From Triticum aestivum (taxonomy: Eukaryota > Streptophyta > Magnoliopsida > Poales > Poaceae), in NCBI RefSeq assembly GCF_018294505.1, contig NC_057798.1, positions 374,666,839 through 374,730,838 of the forward strand: 64,000 nt of DNA. Reading direction: 5' to 3'. Shown piece after piece: positions 55,792 through 64,000 of the stretch. The notes beneath the pieces are model-generated. The model worked only from the letters and a program-made list of their open reading frames with translations. It was not told the DNA's origin and did not search any database. A program made the translations under genes and the position numbers. Numbering within the stretch: the stretch's first letter is position 1; every line of letters starts with the position of its first letter.

Positions 55792-56030
55792 TTCTTCCTC
55801 TTCTTCTTTCTCCTCCTCCTCCTCCTCCTCCTCCTCCTCCTCCTCCTCCTCCTCCTCCTCCTCTTCTTCTTCTTCTTCTTCTTCTTCTTCTTCTTCTTCT
55901 TCTTCTTCTTCTTCTTCTTCTTCTTCTCCTCCTCCTCCTCCTCCTTTTTTCTCTTCTTCTTCTTTCTTCTTTCTTCTTCTCCCTCCTCCTATTCCTCCCT
56001 CCTCCTCCTCCTTCTACTTCTTCTTCTAAA
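55396..56030. repeat. Long TTC/GAA microsatellite, about 310 bp uninterrupted
   Basis: (ttc)n from about 55468 to 55779 without interruption, roughly 104 units, then interrupted TTC/TCC tracts to 56030 including a pure (tcc)n block near 55811-55863. On the gene's sense strand it reads GAA and lies in intron 1. Confidence 0.95.
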
Positions 56031-56972
56031 CTAAAACTAAAACTAATCTAAAATAAACTAAACTAAAATAAACTAAAACTAAAACTAATCTAAAATAAAC
56101 TAAACTAAAACTAAATCGAAACTAAAACTATAACTATAACAGAAACTAAACTAAAAGAAACAAAAAGAAACTAATTAAAAAAGGGGGAGGAGCTCACCTG
56201 TAGGAGTAGGCGGCGACCCAGTGGAGGGGGAGGCCGGACGGTCGCGGCGGCCGCCGGAGGAGGTGGCGACCCGGTAGAGGGGGAGGCCGGACGACCGCGG
56301 CGGGACGGGGCGGGGACGGCCGCGGCGCGGCTGGCCGACGTGGAAGGGGCGGCGGGGCCGCTGTGAAGGTCGGGGAGGGGTGCGGGCGGCGGGGCGGCCG
56401 GCTACACCAGACGGGGTCGGCGGTGGCGGCGCGGGCCGGTGTGGGTGGGGGTGGCGACGGAGGCAGGGGCGGGGCGACGTGGAAGGGGCGGGGGGGTGCG
56501 GTGGACGTCGGGGCGCCACAGGGGAGGGGTGCGGGGCAATCGGCTACGACAGACAGGGTCAGCCGCGGCGGCGCGGGTGTGGGTGGCGAGGGAACGAGCT
56601 AGAGTGGAGAGAAGAGACAGAGGACGGGGGCGGGATGGCCGTTAACGTACCCGCCTCTTTGCTGTCCGCGAATGGTCGGCAAAGATTCCTTGCCGTCCGC
56701 CAACAGTCGGCAAAGATTCTTTGTCGTCCGCTTGCAGACGGCAAAGAGGTGAGGCCGGTGGGCTTGGGTTGGTTAAACAATAACTGGACCCACCAACCTC
56801 TTTGTCGTCTGCTAGCGAACGACAAAGAGTTGGCTGATGGCAAAGACCTTGTTTGCCATCAGCCACTTCTTTGCCGTCCGTTTTCGTGTGGCTGACGGCA
56901 AAGACCTTCTTTGCTGTCAGCCAGCAGACAGCAAAGAGTTGGCAGACGACAAATAAGCTAATTCCAGTAGTG

Positions 56973-57715
56973 ATATCCCCCAAACCAATAGTAACAACAT
57001 CCTTTTTGCAGTCTATCTTAGCATTAACAGTGTTCAAGAAGGGTCTAACAAATATAATGGGACAAAAGTCATCTTGTGGGGAACCAAGAACAAGAAAATC
57101 AGCAGGGTATTTAACTTTCCCACACAAGACTTCAACATCTCTAACAATCCCAACTGGTGAAATAGTATCTCTATTGGCAATCTTAATTGTAACATCAATT
57201 TCTTCTACCTCAGCAGGTGCAATATCATGCATAATTTCTTTATATAAGGAATGAGGTATTGCACTAGCACTAGCACCCATATCACATAAGCCATCATAAC
57301 AATGATCTCCTATTTTAACAGAAATAACAGGCATGCCTACATCAGGTCTATGTTTATTCTTAATATCGGGTCTAGCAATTCTAGCGCCTTCATCACAAAA
57401 GTAAATAACATGCCCATCAATATTATCAGCCAAGAGATCTTTAACCATAGCAATACTAGGTTCAACTTTAATTTGCTCAGGTGGTGTAGGTGTTCTAGTA
57501 TTACTCTTACGAACCACAGTTGAAGCATTAGCATGATCCTTTATCCTAACAGGGAAAGGTGGTTTCTCAATATAGGTAGTAGGAACAATAGGATCATTAT
57601 AAGTGATAGTCTTTTCTTCAACTTTAATAGGTGCAACTACTTTTACTTCAATGAGAGGATTATATTTAAACCACTTCTCCTTAGGGAGGTCAACATGAGT
57701 AGCAAATGATTTCAC
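56973..57715 (-). pseudogene. Athila aspartic protease region
   Basis: Minus-strand frame with EPSIAMVKDLLADN, the catalytic motif CDMGASASAIP (the flap-side aspartate present, usual DLGAS changed to DMGAS) and DFLVLGSPQDDFCPIIF. The frame is cut at 56972 by the CACTA terminus, with the target duplication ATA marking the exact break. Confidence 0.85.
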
Positions 57716-57719
57716 AGAA

Positions 57720-58489
57720 TGAAGCTACTATCTCAGAGTCAATTCCATATTTAGTGCTAAATTCACGGAAAGCATCGGTATCCATAAAAGATTTAACACA
57801 ATCAAACTTAGGTGTCATACCTGACTCCTTACCTTCGTCGAGATCCCAATCTTTAGAGTTTCATTTAATTCTTTCCAATAAATCCCATCTGAATTCAATA
57901 GTCTTCATCATAAAAGAACCAATACAAGAAGTATTGAGCATGGAGCGATTGTTGAGAGAAAGCCGAGCATAAAATTTTTGAATAATCATTTATCTTGAGA
58001 GCTCATGATTGGGGCATGAATATAACATTGACTTAAGCCTCCCCCAAGCTTGAGCGATGTTTTCTCCTTCGCGAGGCCAAAAATTATATATATAATTACG
58101 ATCACGATGAATAAGATGCATAGGATAAAACTTCTGATGAAATTCAAATTTCAATCGGTTGTAGTTCCATGATCCCATATCATCACATAGCCTAAACCAT
58201 GTCAATGCATCTCCCTTCAAAGATAAAGGGAAGACCTTCTTATTGATAACATTCTCGGGCATACCTGCAAGCTTAAATAATCCACAAACTTCATCCACAT
58301 AGATTAGGTGCAAATTGGGATGCAATGTTCCATCTCCTATAAAAGGATTAGCTAGAAGTTTCTCTATCATACCCGAAGGAATTTCAAAGTAAACATTTTC
58401 AGTAGGTTCAGTAGGTTTAGGAGCAACTATTTGCTCTACAGGTCGGGTGAAGATACCCCGAACAAGCCCCTCAAAGGATTATGTTCCAT
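57720..58489 (-). pseudogene. Athila gag
   Basis: An ATG at 58489 opens gag, but the frame shifts before the main segment (57990-58370), which has the Retrotrans_gag pattern (KKVFPLSLKGDALTWFRLC, FHQKFYPMHLI, ENIAQAWGRLKSML). Further parts continue to about 57720 in other frames (FRWDLLERIK and the KYGIDSE segment). Broken in several places. Confidence 0.8.
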
Positions 58490-58566
58490 AGTAACAAGTG
58501 ACAGTAAATTTCAGCACACTATATAAATTTTTCCTTACCAAGTTCCAATTACCAAAGGTGCTTCAC

Positions 58567-58584
58567 TCCCCGGCAACAGCGACA
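58567..58584 (-). other. Athila primer binding site, mutated
   Basis: The minus strand reads TGTCGCTGTTGCCGGGGA, two changes from the usual Athila primer site that pairs with tRNA-Asp, 11 nt from the LTR. Confidence 0.7.
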
Positions 58585-58595
58585 GAAAAGAATCT

Positions 58596-60099
58596 TGATG
58601 ACCCACAAGTGTAGGAGATGTATCATAGTCCTTTCGATAAGTAAGAGTGTCGAACCCAACGAGGAGCAGAAGGAAATGACAAGCGGTTTTCAGTAAGGTA
58701 TTCTCTGGAAGCACTGAAATTATCGGTAACAGATAGTTTTGTGATAAGTTAATTTGTAACGGGTAACAAGTAATGAAAGTAAATAAAGTGCAGCAAGGTG
58801 GCCCAATCCTTTTTGTAGCAAAGGACAAGCCTGGACAAATTCTTATATAGAGAAAAGCGCTCCCGAGGACACATGGGAATTATCATCAAGCTAGTTTCCA
58901 TCACGCTCATATGATTCTTGTTCGTTACTTTGATAATTTGGTATGTGGGTGGACCGGTGCTTGGGTACTGCCCTTTCTTGGACAAGCATCCCACTTATGA
59001 TTAACCCCTATTGCAAGCATCTGCAACTACAAAAGAAGTATTAAGGTAAACCTAACCATCGCATGAAACATATGGATCCAAATCAGCCCCTTACGAAGCA
59101 ACGCATAAACTAGGGTTTAAGCTTATGTCACTCTAGCAACCCATCATCTACTTATTACTCCCCAATGCCTTCCTCTAGGCTCAAACAATGGTTAAGTGTC
59201 ATGTAGTCGACATTCACATAACACCACTAGAGGAGAGACAACATGCATCTCATCAAAATGTCGAACGAATAGCAAATTCACATGACTACTTATAGCAAGA
59301 CTTCTCCCAAGTCCTCAGGAACAAATGTAACTACTCACAAATCATATTCATGTTCATAATCATAGGGGTATTAATATGCATATAGGATCTGAACATATGA
59401 TCTTCCACCGAATAAACCAACTAGCATCAACTACAAGGAGTAATCAACACTACTAGTGACCCACAGGTACCAATCTGAGGTTTTGGGACAAAGATTGGAT
59501 ACAAGAGATGAACTAGGGTTTGAGAGGAGATGGTGCTGGTGAAGATGTTGATGGAGATTGACCCCCTCCCGCTGAGAGGATCGATGGTGACGAACATGGT
59601 GACGATTTCCCCCTCCTGGAGGGATGTTTCCCCGGTAGAACAGCTCCGCCGGAGCCCTAGATTGGTTCCACCAAGGTTCCGCCTCGTGGCGGCGGTGTTT
59701 CGTCCCGAAAGCTTACTTATGATTTTTTTTAGGGTAAAAGACTTCATCATAGCAGAAGATGGCCACCGGAGGACTGCCAGGGGGCCCACGAGGCAGGGGC
59801 GCGCCCCCCACCCTTGTGGCTAGGGTTTGGGCCCCCTCTGGTACTTTCTTCACCCATTATTTTTTATTAATTCCAAAAATAACTTTAGTGGAGTTTCAGG
59901 ACTTTTGGAGTTGTGCAGAATAGGTCTCTAATATTTGCGCCTTTTCCAGCTCAGAATTCTAGCTGTCGGCATTCTCCCTCTTCATGTAAACCTTGTAAAA
60001 TAAGAGAGAATAGGCAGAAGTATTGTGACATAATGTGTAATAACAACCCATAATGCAATAAATATCTATATAAAAGCATGATGCAAAATGGACGCATCA
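58596..60099 (-). repeat. 5' LTR of the Athila element
   Basis: Same ends and layout as 39912-41414, 1504 bp, with scattered single-base differences of a few percent by eye. Confidence 0.88.
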
Positions 60100-60596
60100 C
60101 GTCAATGCAAGCTTTGACACTGATCCGGACGACTCTAAGTTGCAATCCGAATATGTATTTTTATTGAATGGTGGAGCTGTCAGTTGGTGCGGTTCCAAGC
60201 ATCGTGGCGGGATCTACATGTGAAACGGAATACATAGCTGTTTTGGAAACAGGTAATGAAGGAGTCGGGATTAAGGAGTTCATATCCGATCTAGGTGTCA
60301 TGCCTAGTGCATCGGGTCCAATGAAAATCTTTTGTGAAAATACTGGTGCAATTGCCTTGGGGAAGGAATCCAGATTTCACAAGAGAACCAAGCACATCAA
60401 GAGACGCTTCAATTCCATCCATCATCAAGTGTCGGAGGGAGACATAGAGATCTGCAAGATACATACGGATCTGAATGTTGCAGACCCGTTGACTAAGCCT
60501 CTTCCACGAGCAAAACATGATCAACACCAAAACTCCATGGGTGTTAGAATCATTACTTTGTAATCTAGATTAATGACTCTAGTGCAAGTGGGAGAC
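60100..60596 (+). pseudogene. Angela/BARE-like Copia fragment 3: RNase H and PPT
   Basis: Continues the Copia RNase H (SCSTCE-like box here GSTCETEYIAV, then FCENTGAIALGKE, KRTKHIKRRF and DLNVADPLTKPLPRAKH) to a stop at 60561-60563. The polypurine tract caagtgggagac precedes the LTR at 60597. A single-base loss near 60170 shifts the frame relative to fragment 2. Confidence 0.85.
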
Positions 60597-60906
60597 TGAA
60601 GGAAATAATAAAGTTATTATTTATTTCCTCATTTCATGATAAATGTTTATTAATCATGCTAGAATTGTATTAACTGGAAAATTAGTACATGTGTGAATAC
60701 ATAGACAAAATATAGTGTCCCTAGTATGCCTTTACTTGACTAGCTCGTTAATCAAAGATGGTTATGTTTCCTAACCATAGACATGTGTTGTCATTTGATG
60801 AACGGGGTCACATCATTAGGAGAATGATGTGATGGACATGACCCATCTGTTAGCTTAGCATTATGATCGTTACAGTTTCATTGCTACTTCTTTCTCCATG
60901 ACTTAT
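60597..60906 (+). repeat. 3' LTR of the Copia element, truncated by CACTA
   Basis: Starts TGAAGGAAATAATAAAG, the Angela/BARE-type start with an internal deletion of the usual next phrase. It breaks off at 60906 where a CACTA sequence begins. Confidence 0.75.
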
Positions 60907-61154
60907 CACTAGTGCAGGATGCTTTTAACGCGACACTACGATCAGAGACCCTTTGGAAAACTGTGTGGATGCAATAATCACAAACGGTGGTGTCAGAGAA
61001 CCGTCAAAAATGTCTAAAATGTTTGGGATGATGGATGCATCAAACACGGTTTAGATTTTAGTTGCATGTGCGATGCAGGGCATACGGTTCAGTTCAATTA
61101 ACTGTTTGCGATGAGGAGTAACAAAAGAAATGGGCAGCCAGATGAAGGCGTGTG
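60907..61154. mobile_element. CACTA terminal fragment
   Basis: Begins CACTAGTGCAGGATGC at the break in the Copia LTR and carries direct/inverted phrases such as tttgcgatgaggagtaac. It ends at 61154, where the next LTR starts. The other terminus is outside the window. Confidence 0.55.
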
Positions 61155-62186
61155 TGATACTTATACGTCTCCGTCGTATCTACTTTTCCAAACACTTTTG
61201 CCCTTGTTTTGGACTCTAACTTGTATGCTTTGAATGGAACTAACCCGGATTGACGCTGTTTTCAGCAGAATTGCCATGGTGTTGTTTTATGTGCAGAAAA
61301 TAAAAGTTCTCAGAATGACCTGAAACTCCACGGAACACCTTAGAAAAAACAATAAAAAATCATCGCCAAGAATGAAGGCTAGGGGGGCCACACCCTGTCC
61401 ACGAGGGTGCCCCCCTGGGCGCGCCCCCCTACCTCGTGGGCCCCCTGGTGGCCCTCCGATGCCAACTCCAACTCTATATATTGGCTTTCGGGGAGAAAAA
61501 AATCAGAGAGAAGAAATCATCGCGTTTTACGATACGGAGCCGCCGCCAAGCCCTAATCTCTCTCGGGAGGGCTGATCTGGAGTCCGTTTGGGGCTCCAGA
61601 GAGGGGGATTCATCGTTGTCATCATCATTAACCATCCTCCATCACCAATTTCATGATGCTCACCGCCGTGCGTGAGTAATTCCATCGTAGGCTTGCTGGA
61701 CGGTGATGGGTTGGATGAGATTTATCATGTAATCGAGTTAGTTTTGTTAGGGTTTGATCCCTAGTATCCATTATGTTCTAAGATTGATGTTGCTATGACT
61801 TTGCTATGCTTAATGCTTGTCACTAGGGCCCGAGTGCCATGATTTCAGATCTGAACCTATTATGTTTTCATGAATATATGTGTGTTCTTGATCCTATCTT
61901 GCAAGTCTATAGTCACCTACTATGTGTTATGATCCGGCAACCCCGAAGTGACAATAATCAGGACCACTCCCGGTGATGACCATAGTTTGAGGAGTTCATG
62001 TATTCACTATGTGCTAATGCTTTGTTTCGGCTCTCTATTAAAAGGAGGCCTTAATATCCCTTAGTTTCCAATAGGACCCCGCTGCCACGGCAGGGTAGGA
62101 CAAAAGATGTCATGCAAGTTCTTTTCCATAAGCATGTATGACTATATACGGAATACATGCCTACATTACATTGATGAACTGGAGCT
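61155..62186 (+). repeat. LTR of a second Athila element, 3' part deleted
   Basis: Starts TGATAC, then a 4-base insertion, then ACGTCTCCGTCGTATC. A TATA box (tatata, 61475-61480) and GC-rich ggcgcgcccccctacc block are as in related LTRs. It passes directly into gag-proximal sequence at about 62186 without an LTR end or primer site, so the rest of the LTR and the leader are deleted. Confidence 0.7.
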
Positions 62187-62316
62187 AGAGAAAGAGAAAT
62201 TATTGAACCTGAACACGATGATGTTAGTGATGATGAACCATTGCTAGGTCTAGAGAAAGAGAAATTATTGAACCTGAACACGATGATGTTAGTGACGATG
62301 AACCTATGCCTGCTAT
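62187..62316 (+). repeat. 65-bp tandem duplication at the gag start
   Basis: agagaaagagaaattattgaac begins at 62187 and again at 62252. The 65-bp period is not a multiple of three, so it breaks the upstream gag frame. Confidence 0.8.
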
Positions 62317-63663
62317 TCCTGAGGGTTATCTTTTTTATGCTGAATGTTCTGCAGCTATTTTTGCTTGCCAGGATAGACGTGAACTTAAGAGGTTGCTAAT
62401 TAAATGGAGTAAAGAATCTTTTAGAGGTAGAATGAAACCCGACCCTGCTTTTGCTACTTCACCTATCTGTGTTCCTGATCAGGACTATTATGATTTTTCT
62501 GTTGATCCCAATATAATTACTTTGGTTGAATCTGATCCTTTTTATGGCTATGAATCTGAAACTGTTGTGGCACATCTTACTAAGTTAAATGATATAGCTG
62601 CCCTGTTTACTAATAATGAGAGATCGCGCTACCTTTATTTACTCAAGATATTTCCGTTCTCATTAAAGGGTGATGCTAAGATATGGTATAACTCTCTTGA
62701 TCCTGGTTGTGTGCAAAGTCCCCAGGATATGATTTATTACTTCTCTGCTAAATATTTCCTCGCTCATAAGAAACAAGCTGCTTTGTGGAAATATACAATT
62801 TTGTGCAAATTGAAGAAGAGAGTCTCCCACAAGCTTGGGGGACGCTTCTCAAGTTACTTAATGCTTTGCCTGATCATCCTCTTAAGAAACCTGAAATATT
62901 TGATATCTTTTATAATGGACTAACTGATGCTTCCAGAGATTTCCTGGATAGTTGTGTTGGTTCTCTTTTCAGGGAAAGAACACCGGATGACGCTGAAATT
63001 CTATTGAATAATATGCTGGCAAATGAAAATAATTGGGCACCTCCCGAGCCACCTCCTGAGCCAATTACCGAGCCTATTCCTAAACCAAGTCCGAAGAAGA
63101 GAGGTGTTCTATTTCTCAGTCCCGAAGATATGCAAGAGGCAAAGAAATCTATGAAAGAAAAAGGTATTAAAGTAGAAGATGTTAAGAATTTACCTCCTAT
63201 TGAAGAAATACATGGTCTTAATCTACCGCCTGTTGAGGAAGTATATGATCTCAATTACTTATTTACTGAAGAACCTCCCGATATCCCGACATAGGTAGTA
63301 AAGGTAAATTCTCTCTATAGATATGATAAAGCTCAAGTCCCTCCTACTAAAATTGCTAGTCAGTGCTTGGACGAGTTTGATGACTTTATGTTTAAGCAAG
63401 ATGACTTTAATGCTTATTTTGGTAGACAATTAAAACAGAATACCTTTATGATTAAACGCTTGGGTGATTATATGGCTGATATTAGAGGTGAACTTAAACT
63501 TGTTAGCAAACATGCTTCTATGGTTACCACTCAAGTAGAACAAGTACTTAAAGCTCAGAAAGAAGTGCTTGATGAAATGAATAGTAAGAAAAATGATTAT
63601 GTTGTTAGAGTGGCTACTAGAACAGGTAGAATGACTCAGGAACCTTTGTATCCTGAAGGCCAC
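62306..63663 (+). pseudogene. Second Athila gag
   Basis: Frame 62306-62923 has the gag core (LKIFPFSLKGDAKIWYNSLD, then MIYYFSAKYFLAHKK) and shifts by an indel near 62790-62810 to the frame 62785-63294 (LPQAWGTLLKLLNALPDHPL, then a Pro/Glu-rich linker). An in-frame TAG at 63292-63294 is followed by the same frame with FDDFMFKQDDFNAYF and a coiled-coil-like segment to 63663, where an LTR has inserted. Confidence 0.8.
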
Positions 63664-64000
63664 TGTCGTGGTTCTAAGTCTGACAGTAGAATGGGGGGTA
63701 GGTATAGAGAGGCAAGATCCTAGCTATGGAGCAGTTGTACACACAAGTGTTTTACGAGTTCATGCCCTTCTCAGAGGAAGTAACAGCCCTACGTCTCGGA
63801 GCCCGAAGGCGGTCGACTGGATTATATGTGTGAGAGTTACAGGGGTGCGAACCCTTCTACCAGTGGAGGGGGGTGGCTTATATAGAGGGCGCCAAGACCC
63901 CAGCCAGCCCACGTAGCGGAGGGTTAAAGTACATTAAGCTCCGGCGTTACTGGTAACGCCTTACATAAAGTGTCATCATGACCATAAAGACTACTTAATT
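63664..64000 (+). mobile_element. Start of an LTR retrotransposon, cut by window end
   Basis: Begins TGTCGTGGTTCTAAG in the middle of the Athila gag, with a TATA box at 63879-63884 (ttatatag). No end is in the window. The start is typical of a Triticeae Gypsy LTR, but the family is not claimed. Confidence 0.6.

Larger units (their letters stand above)
51520..56519 (-). pseudogene. CACTA-borne Transposase_24-type gene, nine exons, six stops
   Basis: Minus-strand exons with GT-AG borders: 56198-56519, 53890-54583, 53580-53805, 53303-53497, 53047-53220, 52140-52514, 51886-52047, 51713-51793 and 51520-51636 (stop). Phases agree at all junctions. Exon 1 is Pro/Arg-rich; exon 2 has a basic Gly/Arg patch then Pro/Ser repeats; exon 3 includes RRPNQVLGTLCRQHFPGW; exon 5 has WETLVDAWCSPQW; exon 6 has HHKLVKYRDKGKTRKGEDF and the GSQAIGDG box; exon 7 is an Arg/Glu coiled coil. 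This is the PF03004 layout. In-frame stops are at 54486-54488 (TGA), 53652-53654 (TAG), 53384-53386 (TGA), 53062-53064 (TAG), 53047-53049 (TAG) and 52015-52017 (TAG); no frameshift is needed. The last two junctions are less certain. Confidence 0.7.
49626..56972 (-). mobile_element. Complete CACTA transposon, 7.35 kb, non-autonomous
   Basis: Terminal repeats CACTACTGGAA... match at 29 of about 32 bases between the two ends. The 3-bp target duplication ATA (49623-49625, 56973-56975) is exact. Subterminal zones (49640-50170, 56650-56950) hold many palindromic units of the type ctttgccgtctgctagcggacgacaaag. Inside is one multi-exon Transposase_24-type gene on the minus strand. No TNP2-type transposase is seen, so mobility would need another element's enzyme. 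It lies in the Athila protease/RT linker. Confidence 0.9.
39912..60099 (-). mobile_element. Athila-lineage Gypsy element with internal insertions
   Basis: Two LTRs of 1.50 kb (39912-41414, 58596-60099) with TGAT...ATCA ends. Target duplications catca (39907-39911) and cgtca (60100-60104) differ by one CpG-type change. The polypurine tract (TTGGGGGAGT on the minus strand, 41415-41424) and primer site (58567-58584) give minus orientation. In element order: gag, protease (cut by a CACTA element), RT, RNase H, integrase, an extra small ORF, a solo LTR insertion, and the 3' non-coding region. All coding parts are broken. The LTR wording is that of Triticeae Athila families of the Sabrina/WHAM sort; the exact family is not claimed. 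Confidence 0.85.

Noticed and set aside
54942..56051. Long plus-strand ORFs rich in poly-Leu, poly-Ser and poly-Phe
   Set aside because: They are translations of the TTC/TCC microsatellite and of the G-rich minisatellite, on the strand opposite to the real gene.

Overview
The window is plant nuclear DNA, almost certainly from a Triticeae grass (wheat, Aegilops or a close relative). This rests on the mix of transposable elements: Stowaway and Tourist-type MITEs, an Angela/BARE-like Copia element, Athila-lineage Gypsy elements, a Tat-lineage Gypsy element, a Sirevirus-like Copia element and several CACTA transposons. Spliced GT-AG introns and the absence of any bacterial gene order fit this. 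Family names are pattern recognition from known Triticeae repeats, not database hits.

Left part (1-20 kb), gene-poor but low-copy. It holds MITEs, a candidate minus-strand promoter and first exon (2.1-2.46 kb), a small two-exon gene of unknown function ending in four 45-nt tandem repeats (4.6-5.3 kb), an old collinear duplication (about 5.9-8.0 and 9.3-11.4 kb), a small basic ORF (8.7-9.1 kb), GT/GA microsatellites around a 567-base assembly gap (12.8-13.4 kb) and degenerate 147- and 200-bp tandem repeats. A five-intron gene with a Transposase_24-like domain (17.3-19.9 kb) lies downstream of three repeated E2F-like sequence modules.

Right part (20-64 kb), one continuous stack of nested transposons. 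The terminal end of a CACTA element (20.2-21.6 kb) abuts a 5'-truncated Tat-lineage Gypsy element (21.6-29.1 kb). That Gypsy sits in the reverse transcriptase of an old plus-strand Copia. The Copia survives as three fragments (29105-29879, 39815-39911, 60100-60906), split by a Sirevirus-like minus-strand element (29880-39814) and an Athila element (39912-60099). The Athila element carries a large solo LTR (42748-45461) and a complete 7.3-kb CACTA element (49626-56972) that interrupts its protease. To the right the Copia LTR is cut by a CACTA fragment, then a second Athila element with gag, then the start of another LTR.

Most notable cargo: (1) the Tat-lineage element has an antisense B3-domain ORF with its own TATA box; (2) the Sirevirus-like element has lost its pol region but keeps gag and a long extra ORF, broken by one in-frame TAG and preceded by its own TATA box and an array of short dyads like those in its LTRs; (3) the CACTA element carries a nine-exon Transposase_24-type gene whose splice sites and frame are intact but which has six in-frame stops, all of TAG or TGA type, and a first intron with about 310 bp of uninterrupted GAA/TTC repeat. 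No intact conventional cellular gene could be identified with certainty.
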